Positions 45,012 through 54,860 of a stretch of DNA of 64,000 nt are shown one piece after another (position 1 is the stretch's first letter; each line of letters opens with the position of its first letter). This DNA comes from Pseudomonas kribbensis. Its GTDB lineage: Bacteria > Pseudomonadota > Gammaproteobacteria > Pseudomonadales > Pseudomonadaceae. The position numbers and the translations under genes are program-made. The stretch spans positions 4,464,001 to 4,528,000 of the forward strand of contig NZ_CP029608.1 in the NCBI RefSeq assembly GCF_003352185.1, read 5' to 3'. The notes under the pieces are model-generated. The model saw only the letters and a program-made list of their open reading frames with translations, did no database searches and was not told the DNA's origin.

Positions 45012-45953
45012 TTAAGCCTCGGAGGATGCTTGCTTATAGTTGTAGCCGATCGGGTGCGGCATGTTGCGCGCTTTTGCCAGTTCGATCTGTTTCTGGCGGT
45101 CGATGGCGCTGCGGCGGGTCTTCTCGCTCAGCGTGTTCCAGCAGTGCGGGCAGCTGATGCCGGCCACGTAATGCTCAGAGGCGCGATCCTCGACGCTGAC
45201 CGGTGTACGGCAGGCGTGACACTGATCGTAGTCGCCTTCGCTCAGGTCATGGCGCACGGTCACGCGGTTGTCGAACACGAAGCAGTCGCCCTGCCATTTG
45301 GTCTCTTCCTGCGGCACCTCTTCGAGGTACTTCAGAATGCCGCCCTTGAGGTGGTAAACCTCTTCGAAACCTTCGCCGAGCATGTAGCTCGAGGCTTTTT
45401 CGCAGCGGATGCCACCGGTGCAGAACATCGCGACCTTCTTGTGCACGGCCGGGTCGAAGTGTTCTTTGATGTAGTCGGGGAATTCGCGAAAACTGGTGGT
45501 TTTCGGATCGATGGCGCCTTCGAAGGTGCCGATCGACACTTCGTAATCGTTGCGGGTGTCGATCAGCAGCACTTCCGGATCGCTGATCAGCGCGTTCCAG
45601 TCCTGCGGCTCGACGTAGGTGCCGACCTTCTTGTTCGGGTCGACGCCTTCGACGCCCAGGGTCACGATCTCTTTCTTGAGCTTGACTTTGGTGCGGTAGA
45701 ACGGCTGCTCGTCGCAGTACGATTCCTTGTGGTCGATATCGACCATGCGCGGATCGTTGCGCAGCCAGGCCAGCAGGCCGTCGATGCCTTCACGGCTGCC
45801 GGAAACCGTGCCGTTGATGCCTTCTTCGGCGATCAGCAGGGTGCCTTTGATGCCGTTGTCGACCATCGCTTGCAGCAGGGGCTCGCGCAGGTTGACGTAA
45901 TCTTCGAGGGTGACGAACTTGTACAGTGCCGCCACGACAATCGGTTGTGTCAT
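45012..45953 (-). CDS. trhO: tRNA uridine(34) hydroxylase
   Basis: 313-residue rhodanese-domain protein of the YceA/TrhO family, which hydroxylates U34 of certain tRNAs in an oxygen-dependent reaction, the first step toward 5-methoxyuridine or cmo5U. The N-terminal part has a ferredoxin-like [21 protein letters not shown] region. The rhodanese domain holds [22 protein letters not shown] and the catalytic loop [19 protein letters not shown]-terminal Cys-rich zinc-like segment ([22 protein letters not shown]) is a normal part of the family. It leads the unit trhO-dsbA-like-ABC transporter; upstream is the terminator of the bolA unit. Confidence 0.93.
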   Translation of the reverse strand: MTQPIVVAALYKFVTLEDYVNLREPLLQAMVDNGIKGTLLIAEEGINGTVSGSREGIDGLLAWLRNDPRMVDIDHKESYCDEQPFYRTKVKLKKEIVTLGVEGVDPNKKVGTYVEPQDWNALISDPEVLLIDTRNDYEVSIGTFEGAIDPKTTSFREFPDYIKEHFDPAVHKKVAMFCTGGIRCEKASSYMLGEGFEEVYHLKGGILKYLEEVPQEETKWQGDCFVFDNRVTVRHDLSEGDYDQCHACRTPVSVEDRASEHYVAGISCPHCWNTLSEKTRRSAIDRQKQIELAKARNMPHPIGYNYKQASSEA

Positions 45954-46000
45954 GGGTGTTTCTCCAGGTGGCTACCCTCGTAAAGGGTGAACCGGATGCG

Positions 46001-46030
46001 AAAAAAAACGCGCCGGGTGAGCGGCGCGTT
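46001..46030 (-). terminator. Rho-independent terminator of the DUF2059-bolA unit
   Basis: AACGCGCC at 46007-46014 pairs perfectly with GGCGCGTT at 46023-46030 around an 8-base loop. On the minus strand the stem is followed by eight T residues. It separates bolA from trhO. Confidence 0.9.
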
Positions 46031-46070
46031 GCGGATTCTAGCAAAAAACCTCAGTTCATTGCTGCAAGGC

Positions 46071-46370
46071 TCAATGCTTGCTGCCGCCGGCACAGGTCGG
46101 CGACGCCGGAGCGGCGCCCACTTCTGCCCATTCCTGCGGGGTGTAGGTGTGCAGCGCCAACGCATGGAACTCGCCCATCAGCTCGCCGAGCGTGCCGTAG
46201 ACTTTCTGGTGGCGCTTGACCCGGTTCAGGCCTTCGAACTGCGCACTGACCACCACTGCCTTGAAGTGGGTCTGCAACCCGCGACTGTGCATGTGGCTTT
46301 CGTCCAGTACCTGCAGATGCTCAGGCTGAAGCAGCGCCAGCGTCGATTCGATGCGTTGTTGCATGGTCAT
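46071..46370 (-). CDS. bolA: BolA-family protein
   Basis: 99-residue BolA-fold protein. RIESTLALLQPEHLQVLDESHMHSRG and THFKAVVVSAQFEGLNRVKRHQKVYGTLGEL contain the conserved His/Cys region and the FxGxxxVxRHxxVY motif. The family partners with monothiol glutaredoxins in Fe-S cluster handling and affects morphology or stress response. The C terminus ends with PASPTCAGGSKH and adds a Cys-Gly tail. GGAG precedes the ATG by 8 bases; a GTG just before it is an alternative. It is 12 bases after the DUF2059 gene and before a terminator. Confidence 0.93.
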   Translation of the reverse strand: MTMQQRIESTLALLQPEHLQVLDESHMHSRGLQTHFKAVVVSAQFEGLNRVKRHQKVYGTLGELMGEFHALALHTYTPQEWAEVGAAPASPTCAGGSKH

Positions 46371-46382
46371 CACGAACTCCGC

Positions 46383-46901
46383 TTACTTCTTCTTGGCCGG
46401 AGCCGCGCCTTTCGGTGCCAGCTCGTTGGTCATGTCGTCCAGCAGCTTGTTGACCACAGGAACGGCAGGTTCCAGTTTGGCCTGGGTCATCTGGGCCGAT
46501 TGCTGGGTCAGCTGCGGCATTTTTTCCAGGACTTTCTTGCCCAGTGGCGACTGGTAGAACGCGACCAGGTCTTTGAGCTCCTGTTCGCTGAAGTTGCTGG
46601 TGTAGAGCTTGACCATGTCCGGTTTCAGCTTGTTCCAGCCAATGGCCTGGTCCAGGGCGGCGTTGGCCTTGGCCTGGTAGGTATCCAGTACGGCTTTCTT
46701 GGATTCCGGAGCCTTGGTCTGTTCAAAACGCTGGGCGAACATCTGCTGCACTTGCATGTACACCGGAGTGCCCAGCTTGTCAGCGTGCGCCAGGGTCAGG
46801 AAAGCTTCGGCACTGGCGTTGTGGCTGGCGGTATCGGCAAGCACCTGGCCGCTGGCGCAAACCAGGGCAACCGCGGTGCAGATGGCACGAAGACGAGTCA
46901 T
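46383..46901 (-). CDS. DUF2059 exported protein
   Basis: 172 residues, with a signal peptide: TRLRAICTAVALVCASGQVLA and cleavage likely just after ADT. The mature part is mostly helical, with the DUF2059 motif NFSEQELKDLVAFYQSPLGKKVLEKMPQL. The C terminus is Lys-rich (KGAAPAKKK). The periplasmic domain has no known function. The gene is the first of the unit with bolA; divergently read fumC begins about 190 bases away. Confidence 0.85.
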   Translation of the reverse strand: MTRLRAICTAVALVCASGQVLADTASHNASAEAFLTLAHADKLGTPVYMQVQQMFAQRFEQTKAPESKKAVLDTYQAKANAALDQAIGWNKLKPDMVKLYTSNFSEQELKDLVAFYQSPLGKKVLEKMPQLTQQSAQMTQAKLEPAVPVVNKLLDDMTNELAPKGAAPAKKK

Positions 46902-47094
46902 CGAGTTTCCTTTTCAGCTAGGCGAGGTAAAACCCCAAGGGCGACCATTCTGCGCCTGAATAACGCTGCGGCTCAACCCCTGGGCCTTGCCGCGCTTGAT
47001 TGGCGGGGATTTGCCGGTCAACAATCGAATGGAGGGAACCACCCGGGCCGACACCGGCCTAAACTGCGCAAACAGACCAACAGGAGTGTGCACG

Positions 47095-48489
<1,395 letters not shown>

Positions 48490-48500
48490 GTCATCCCGAT

Positions 48501-48525
48501 CCTTCCCGTGCCCGGCGCGGGAAGG
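48501..48525. terminator. hairpin between fumC and the EamA gene
   Basis: CCTTCCCG pairs with CGGGAAGG around a nine-base loop, 11 bases after the fumC stop and directly beside the stop of the convergent transporter gene. There is no T tract; termination in both directions is inferred from position. Confidence 0.45.
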
Positions 48526-49485
48526 TCATCCGACCAACAGTTTCGCCCGCCGGGCCTTGAGCCCGGCAATCAACGAAGGCCCCAGTGCCACCAGCGCCGA
48601 ACCCAGCACCACCAGCACCGCCCCGCCATAACCCAGACCGTTGATCTGCTCGGCGTGCACGTAGTCCGGCCAGGTCCATGCGGCAATCGCCACGGCACCG
48701 AAGGTCACCAGCGGCGTAATCGCCAGCGTCGCACTGACCCGCGAGGCCTCCCAATGCGCCAGTGCTTCGGCAAACGCGCCATAGGCGATCAGGGTGTTCA
48801 TGCAGCACGCCAGCAACAGCCAGCCCTGCAACGGGCTCAACTCAAGCGCTTCGAGCGGATGAACCCACGGCGTCAGCAGCAAGGCGCAGAACAGGTAGAT
48901 CACCATCATCACCTGCAACGAATTCCACACCGTCAGCAATTGCTTCTGGCCCAGCGCATAGAACGTCCAGACGGTCGAGGCCAGCAGCACCAGCAACACG
49001 CCGGCGGTGTAATCGGACAAAGACGTAAGCAATTCCGCCAGACGCTGATTGAAAAACAGCGTGAAGCCTATCAGCAACACCGCCAGGCCAATGCCCTGAC
49101 CAATACTGAAGCGCTCCTTGAACACGAACAGACTGGCAATCAGCAGCATGATAGGCCCCATCTGCACCACCAGTTGCGCGGTGCCGGGACTGAGCAGGTT
49201 CAGGCCCATCAGGTACAGCACATAGTTGCCCACCAGACCGAGCACCGCCATCAGCACCAGCCAGCCGCCCTTCGGCCCGAGCAACTTGCGACTCGGCAAG
49301 CGTTTTGTCGTCGCCAGATAAATGAACAGGCAGCCGCCGGACACCGTCAGGCGAAACCAGGTCACCGTGATCGGGTCCATCACCTGCAGCACCTGTTTGA
49401 GCTTGATCGGCAGGATTCCCCACAAGAACGCGGTCAACAAGGCCAGGAACATGCCGTATACCCAGCGACCCGATGAAACGTGCAT
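48526..49485 (-). CDS. EamA-family (DMT) transporter
   Basis: 319-residue inner-membrane protein with ten hydrophobic helices in two EamA repeats: the first at MFLALLTAFLWGILPIKLKQ, the second at GVLLVLLASTVWTFYALGQK. The ATG used is preferred over a TTG six codons upstream. The drug/metabolite family exports amino acids or other small metabolites. The substrate cannot be inferred. The C terminus is short and basic (KARRAKLLVG), in keeping with a cytoplasmic tail. It is convergent with fumC and divergent from the DUF6316 gene. Confidence 0.88.
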   Translation of the reverse strand: MHVSSGRWVYGMFLALLTAFLWGILPIKLKQVLQVMDPITVTWFRLTVSGGCLFIYLATTKRLPSRKLLGPKGGWLVLMAVLGLVGNYVLYLMGLNLLSPGTAQLVVQMGPIMLLIASLFVFKERFSIGQGIGLAVLLIGFTLFFNQRLAELLTSLSDYTAGVLLVLLASTVWTFYALGQKQLLTVWNSLQVMMVIYLFCALLLTPWVHPLEALELSPLQGWLLLACCMNTLIAYGAFAEALAHWEASRVSATLAITPLVTFGAVAIAAWTWPDYVHAEQINGLGYGGAVLVVLGSALVALGPSLIAGLKARRAKLLVG

Positions 49486-49695
49486 GAGAACCCCGAAAGC
49501 CAATGACAGGAGCGCTCATTCTAGGCGCAGCGGCAAGCGCGACACAGGGACAGTTGCGCTCAAGCCGCAAATGAAACTGTGCAGGTCGCAGCATTAAATT
49601 GACGTGCTGCCGTTGATCGGCTGGCGAAGCGCTGCAAGTGGTTCAGGCATAAGCTCTTTGGATCCCATTCAGCGCAGCGCTCAAGGAGATCGATC

Positions 49696-49896
49696 ATGTT
49701 CGGAATGCGCGCCCAGGACACCGCCCCCGCCACGCACTTTCGCAGCGACCGGGTGTGTCGGGTCAATGGCGAACTGTTTTTCAGTACCCGCGAGAACACC
49801 CTCGAAGGGCCGTTCGACAGCCCCGAGAAAGCCGAGCAGGAAATCCGCGCGTACATCGCGCGGATGCAATTGCTGGATTCCGGCAACCGGACTTAG
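49696..49896 (+). CDS. DUF6316 small protein
   Basis: 66-residue protein. The run FRSDRVCRVNGELFFSTRENTLEGPF followed by SPEKAEQEIRAYIARM is found in a small conserved protein family of Pseudomonas with no known role. It looks like a short beta sheet plus one helix and has no signal. AAGGAG lies about ten bases upstream of the ATG. Its stop overlaps the last bases of the convergent thiolase gene. Confidence 0.72.
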   Translation: MFGMRAQDTAPATHFRSDRVCRVNGELFFSTRENTLEGPFDSPEKAEQEIRAYIARMQLLDSGNRT

Positions 49897-51077
49897 CGCA
49901 CCGCTTCGAACAAGCCCGTTGCGCCCATCCCGCCGCCCACGCACATGGTCACGATCCCGTAGCGCAGATTGCGTCGTTGCAACTCGCGCACCAGATGCCC
50001 GACCTGCCGCGACCCGGTCATGCCGAACGGATGGCCGATGGAAATCGAGCCGCCGTTGACGTTGTATTTCTCGTTGTCGATTTCCAGCCGATTACGGGCG
50101 TACAGGCACTGCGAGGCGAACGCCTCGTTCAGTTCCCACAGGTCGATGTCTGCTACCTGCAAACCTTTGGCCTTGAGTAGCTTCGGCACCGAGAACACCG
50201 GGCCGATGCCCATCTCGTCCGGCTCGCAACCGGCCACGGTAAACCCACGGAAAAACGCTTTCGGCTTGAGCCCCAGTTGCAGGGCTTTTTCCAGGCTCAT
50301 CACCAGCGTCATCGAGGCGCCGTCGGACAGCTGCGACGAGTTGCCTGCCGTCACCGAACCATCCTCGGCGAACACCGGTTTCAATCCGGCGAGGCTTTCA
50401 TAGGTGGTATCCGGGCGGTTGCAGTCATCGCGATCGACGATGCCGTCGAGGATCTGCACTTCACCGCTATTCTTGTCCTCGACCCGGTATTTCACCGCCA
50501 TCGGCACGATTTCGTCATTGAACAGACCGGCTGCCTGCGCCTGAGCGGTGCGGATCTGACTTTGCAGCGAATAACGATCCTGTGCCTCGCGGCTGACACC
50601 ATAACGACGCGCCACGACCTCGGCGGTCTGGCCCATGGTGTAGTAGATGCCCGGGGTCTGCTGCTTGAGCAATGGGTTGATCAGATGATCGGTGTTGACG
50701 CTTTTCAGCGTCAGGCTGATCGACTCGACGCCGCCAGCGACAATGATGTCGCTGCAACCCGAAGCGATCTGGTTCGCGGCAATCGCAATCGCCTGCAGAC
50801 CCGAAGAGCAGAAACGGTTGAGGGTCATGCCCGCCGTGCCGGTGCCCAGTTGCGAGAGCACCGCCACGTTACGGCCAATGTTGTAGCCCTGGGCGCCTTC
50901 GTTGGAGCCGGCACCGACGATGCAGTCCTCGACGCTGGCCGGATCGACGTCGTTGCGCGAGAGCAACGCATTCACGCAATGGGCCGCCATGTCATCGGGG
51001 CGGGTCTGGTTGAACTTGCCGCGAAAGGACTTGGCCAAGCCAGTCCGCACGCTGTCGACGATCACCACTTCACGCAT
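49893..51077 (-). CDS. acetyl-CoA C-acyltransferase (thiolase)
   Basis: 394 residues from the ATG of MREVVIVDSVRTGLAKSFRG, preceded by GAGG; longer starts lack family similarity. TLNRFCSSGLQAIAIAANQIASG carries the nucleophile Cys, NVNGGSISIGHPFGMTGSRQVGHL the His and MCVGGGMGATGLFEAV the second Cys region (here CVGGGMG). It cleaves or condenses acyl-CoA in fatty-acid or related degradation. A partner 3-hydroxyacyl-CoA dehydrogenase is not adjacent, so the pathway is undecided. It shares only its 3' end with the DUF6316 gene. Confidence 0.93.
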   Translation of the reverse strand: MREVVIVDSVRTGLAKSFRGKFNQTRPDDMAAHCVNALLSRNDVDPASVEDCIVGAGSNEGAQGYNIGRNVAVLSQLGTGTAGMTLNRFCSSGLQAIAIAANQIASGCSDIIVAGGVESISLTLKSVNTDHLINPLLKQQTPGIYYTMGQTAEVVARRYGVSREAQDRYSLQSQIRTAQAQAAGLFNDEIVPMAVKYRVEDKNSGEVQILDGIVDRDDCNRPDTTYESLAGLKPVFAEDGSVTAGNSSQLSDGASMTLVMSLEKALQLGLKPKAFFRGFTVAGCEPDEMGIGPVFSVPKLLKAKGLQVADIDLWELNEAFASQCLYARNRLEIDNEKYNVNGGSISIGHPFGMTGSRQVGHLVRELQRRNLRYGIVTMCVGGGMGATGLFEAVR

Positions 51078-51178
51078 GGCATACCTCATTGTTGTAGTCG
51101 GTTGAGAGTGGACCGAGCATAAGTCCACCCCATCGCCGACCGCGACAATCATTCACCTCGCGTATGCGTGCCCATCGG

Positions 51179-52693
51179 TCAGTCCTTGTGCTTCTTTTCC
51201 TTCTTGTCGGATTTCTCGAAGGCTTCTTCCAGCGCGCGATTGATCGTGCGCAGCACCTTGACCCGGGCCCAGCGCTTGTCATTGGCTTCAACCAGTGTCC
51301 ACGGTGAGATTTCGGTGCTGGTGCGATCGACCATGTCCCCCACCGCCGCACGGTAGGCGTCCCACTTGTCGCGGTTGCGCCAGTCGTCCTCGGTGATCTT
51401 GAAACGCTTGAACGGGATTTCCTCGCGGGCCTGGAAACGCTCCATCTGCGTGTCCTTGTCGATGGCCAGCCAGAACTTGACCACGATCACTCCGGCGTCG
51501 GCGAGCTGCTCTTCGAAATCGTTGATTTCACCGTAGGCACGCATCCAGTCGGCCGTGCTGCAAAAGCCTTCGATCCGCTCTACCAGCACCCGGCCGTACC
51601 AGGAGCGGTCGAACACGGTGAACTTGCCCCGGGCCGGAATGTGCCGCCAGAAACGCCACAGGTACGGCTGCGCCCGTTCCTCTTCGGTCGGCGCGGCAAT
51701 CGGCACGATGTTGTACTGACGCGGATCGAGCGCCGCCGCAACCCGGCGAATCGCTCCGCCCTTGCCCGCCGCATCGTTGCCTTCGAACACCGCCACCAAG
51801 GCATGACGGCGCATGCGCTTGTCACGCATCAGCCCGGACAGCCGCGCCTGCTCGGTAATCAGTTGCTCTTCGTAATCCTTTTTGTCCAGGTTCTGGTTCA
51901 GGTTGAGGCTGTCGAGCAGATTCAACTGATCCACCGATGTGCCCAACGGCTGGGCACTGACAGCGTTCGAATGCACGTCCGGACGTTTCAGCGCATTTTG
52001 CAGGCCTTCGAGCAGGATCTTGCCCACGGTCAGGCTACGGTAATGCGCGTCCACCCCTTCGATGACATGCCACGGCGCGTAATCGCGGCTGGTGCGACGC
52101 AACACACGCTCGCCGTACTTGACGAACTTGTCGTAGGTCTCAGATTGCTGCCAGTCCAGCGGGCTGATCCGCCAGCTGTGCAACGGATCGTCGGCCAACG
52201 CCTTGAGCCGCGCCTTCATCTGTTTCTTGGACAGATGGAACCAGAACTTGAAGATCAGTGCGCCTTCATCACACAGCATTTTTTCCAGCCGTTCTGCACC
52301 GGCGATGGCCTGATCCAGTCGCGGATCCTTGAACAAACCGTGCACCCGGCCCTGCAGCATCTGGCTGTACCAGTTACCAAAGAAAATCCCCATGCGCCCC
52401 TTGGCCGGCAGCATCCGCCAGTAACGCCAGGCCGGTGGTCGCGCCAGTTCTTCGTCGGTCTGCTGGTCGAAGGTACGCACTTCAATCAGGCGCGGGTCCA
52501 TCCATTCGTTGAGCAGTTTCACCGTCTCGCCCTTGCCGGCGCCTTCGATGCCGTTGATCAAAATGATCACCGGAAAACGCTTTTGCTGCTGCAACTCGAA
52601 CTGGACTTCCAGCAGTGCTTCACGCAGCGCGGGTACGGCGGCGTCGTAGGTTTCTTTGTCGATGGCGTGACCGATTTCAGCGGATTCGAACAT
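51179..52693 (-). CDS. pap: polyphosphate:AMP phosphotransferase (PPK2 class II)
   Basis: 504 residues made of two PPK2 domains in tandem, the layout of PAP. The first has ILINGIEGAGKGETVKLLNEWMDPR, the second VFEGNDAAGKGGAIRRVAAALDPR, each a Walker A with the PPK2-type lid arginines later (WRFWRHIPARGKFTVFDRSWYGRV). Both phosphate loops appear intact in sequence, although in studied PAP proteins the second domain carries most of the activity. It makes ADP from AMP and polyphosphate. It is monocistronic and read divergently from mnmC with about 170 bases between. Confidence 0.95.
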   Translation of the reverse strand: MFESAEIGHAIDKETYDAAVPALREALLEVQFELQQQKRFPVIILINGIEGAGKGETVKLLNEWMDPRLIEVRTFDQQTDEELARPPAWRYWRMLPAKGRMGIFFGNWYSQMLQGRVHGLFKDPRLDQAIAGAERLEKMLCDEGALIFKFWFHLSKKQMKARLKALADDPLHSWRISPLDWQQSETYDKFVKYGERVLRRTSRDYAPWHVIEGVDAHYRSLTVGKILLEGLQNALKRPDVHSNAVSAQPLGTSVDQLNLLDSLNLNQNLDKKDYEEQLITEQARLSGLMRDKRMRRHALVAVFEGNDAAGKGGAIRRVAAALDPRQYNIVPIAAPTEEERAQPYLWRFWRHIPARGKFTVFDRSWYGRVLVERIEGFCSTADWMRAYGEINDFEEQLADAGVIVVKFWLAIDKDTQMERFQAREEIPFKRFKITEDDWRNRDKWDAYRAAVGDMVDRTSTEISPWTLVEANDKRWARVKVLRTINRALEEAFEKSDKKEKKHKD

Positions 52694-52866
52694 AGGGACG
52701 GCTCCTTCCAGGATTCAGCAAGACTAGCGGATTGGGCACAGACACGGCACAGAAATTCCCGCCGGGGGCGGATTGTCCTTGAGTCATCAGCGGCAAGGCT
52801 TGCCATGGATCAAGCGCCGCCCGCGTGATCGGCTAGAATGGCCGCCTTGCCGTTGCCGAGCCTGCC

Positions 52867-54846
52867 ATGAAACCTGTAATGCCCCACGCCCAACTCGACT
52901 GGGATGACCAGGGACGCCCGCGTTCGCGAGTGTTCGACGATGTGTATTTTTCCGACCAGTCGGGGCTGGATGAAACCCGCTACGTGTTCCTTGAACAGAA
53001 TCGACTGGCTGAACGCTTCGCCGCGTTGCCGGCGGGCGGGCGACTGGTGATCGGTGAAACCGGCTTCGGCACCGGGCTGAATTTTCTCTGCACCTGGCAG
53101 TTGTTCGAACAGCATGCAGTGGCCGGTGCGCGGCTGCATTTCGTCAGCGTGGAAAAGTACCCGCTGAGTCCTGCCGACCTGCAACGGGCGCTGGCGTTGT
53201 GGCCGGATCTCAAGCCGCTGTCCGATCAACTGCTCAAGCATTACGTGGCAATCCATCAGGGCTTCCAGCGCATTGTTCTGGATAACGGTCGCGTGACCCT
53301 GACGCTGCTGATCGGCGATGCGCTGGAGCAGCTGCCGCAACTGGACGGCCAGATCGATGCGTGGTTTCTCGACGGTTTCGCCCCGGCGAAAAACCCCGAA
53401 ATGTGGACCGCCGAACTGTTCGCCGAACTGGCGCGGCTGGCGGCGCCCGGTTCGACCATCAGCACGTTCACCAGCACCGGCTGGGTGCGACGCCTGCTCA
53501 ACGCTGCCGGGTTCAAGATGAAGCGCACGCCGGGCATCGGCCACAAATGGGAAATCCTGCGTGGCGAGTTTCTCGGCTGGCCGGAGGATGTGCCGTTACC
53601 CGCCGCGGACAAACCGTGGTTCGCCCGTCCGGCACCTGTCACGGGAGAGCGTCGTGCTCTGGTGATCGGCGCCGGCCTGGCCGGTTGCGCCACGGCCGCC
53701 AGCCTCGCGGCGCGGGGTTGGCAGGTCAATCTGCTGGAACGGCATGCGGCGGTGGCGCAGGAAGCCTCGGGCAATCCGCAAGGCGTGCTGTACCTGAAAC
53801 TGTCCGCCCACGGCACCGCACTGTCGCAGTTGATCGTCAGCGGTTTCGGCTATACCCGTCGCCTGCTGGAAACCCTGCAGCGCGGCACCGACTGGGATGA
53901 CTGCGGCGTGCTGCAACTGGCATTCAATGAAAAGGAACGCGAACGTCAGACGCAACTGGCGGCCGCATTTCCCGAAGACCTTCTGCAGTGGCTCGATCAG
54001 CCGGAGGCCCAGACCCGCGCCGGGATCGGTCTGGCCCACGGCGGTTTGTATTACCCCGAAGGTGGCTGGGTGCATCCGCCTGCGTTGTGTCAGGCGCAAT
54101 CGGCACAGCCGGGCGTCACGTTGCTGATTCATCAGGACGCTGTCGAGCTGCGCAAGGTCGACGGCCAGTGGCAAGCTTTCGACGGTGACCGAATGATCGC
54201 AACGGCGCCCGTCGTGGTGCTGGCCGGCGCTGCCGAGATCAAACGGTTTGCGCAGAGCGCCGAACTGCCGCTCAAGCGTATTCGCGGGCAGATCACCCGT
54301 CTGGCACAGACCGAAGACAGCCAGGCACTGGCAACGGTGGTCTGCGCTGAGGGTTATGTGGCCCCCGCACGCTTGGGTGAACACACCCTGGGTGCCAGCT
54401 TCGACTTCAACAACGACGACCTGACCCCGACCACCGCCGAGCACCTGGGCAATCTGGCGATGCTCGAAGAAATCTCCGACGACCTGGTCTTGCGCCTGCA
54501 GATCAAGGATCAGGATCCCGAACACCTTGAAGGACGTGCCGCATTCCGCTGCACCAGTCCTGACTATCTGCCGATCGTCGGCCCGCTCGCCGACCGCGAA
54601 GCCTTTGATCAAACCTATGCAGTCCTGGGCAAGGATGCCCGACAAGTGCCGGACTTCGCCTGCCCGTGGCTGGACGGCCTGTACGTCAACAGCGGCCACG
54701 GTTCACGCGGGTTGATCACCGCGCCATTGTCGGGCGAGTTGCTGGCAGCCTGGCTGGACAACGAACCGCTGCCCCTGCCCAGAAGTGTGGCTGAAGCGTG
54801 TCATCCCAACCGGTTTGCATTGCGTCGGCTGATTCGGGGTAAATGA
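52867..54846 (+). CDS. mnmC: tRNA mnm5s2U biosynthesis bifunctional protein
   Basis: 659 residues with both activities. The N-terminal 235 are the MnmC2 methyltransferase: LVIGETGFGTGLNFLCTWQL and QIDAWFLDGFAPAKNPEMW. The rest is the FAD oxidase MnmC1: ALVIGAGLAGCATAASLAARGW for FAD, and a C-terminal LYVNSGHGSRGLITAPLSGELLA. It finishes wobble-uridine modification after MnmEG, converting cmnm5 to nm5 and then mnm5. The gene is single and its stop is 14 bases from the stop of the NEL ligase gene on the other strand. Confidence 0.96.
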   Translation: MKPVMPHAQLDWDDQGRPRSRVFDDVYFSDQSGLDETRYVFLEQNRLAERFAALPAGGRLVIGETGFGTGLNFLCTWQLFEQHAVAGARLHFVSVEKYPLSPADLQRALALWPDLKPLSDQLLKHYVAIHQGFQRIVLDNGRVTLTLLIGDALEQLPQLDGQIDAWFLDGFAPAKNPEMWTAELFAELARLAAPGSTISTFTSTGWVRRLLNAAGFKMKRTPGIGHKWEILRGEFLGWPEDVPLPAADKPWFARPAPVTGERRALVIGAGLAGCATAASLAARGWQVNLLERHAAVAQEASGNPQGVLYLKLSAHGTALSQLIVSGFGYTRRLLETLQRGTDWDDCGVLQLAFNEKERERQTQLAAAFPEDLLQWLDQPEAQTRAGIGLAHGGLYYPEGGWVHPPALCQAQSAQPGVTLLIHQDAVELRKVDGQWQAFDGDRMIATAPVVVLAGAAEIKRFAQSAELPLKRIRGQITRLAQTEDSQALATVVCAEGYVAPARLGEHTLGASFDFNNDDLTPTTAEHLGNLAMLEEISDDLVLRLQIKDQDPEHLEGRAAFRCTSPDYLPIVGPLADREAFDQTYAVLGKDARQVPDFACPWLDGLYVNSGHGSRGLITAPLSGELLAAWLDNEPLPLPRSVAEACHPNRFALRRLIRGK

Positions 54847-54860
54847 CCTGCGAGCACCGA

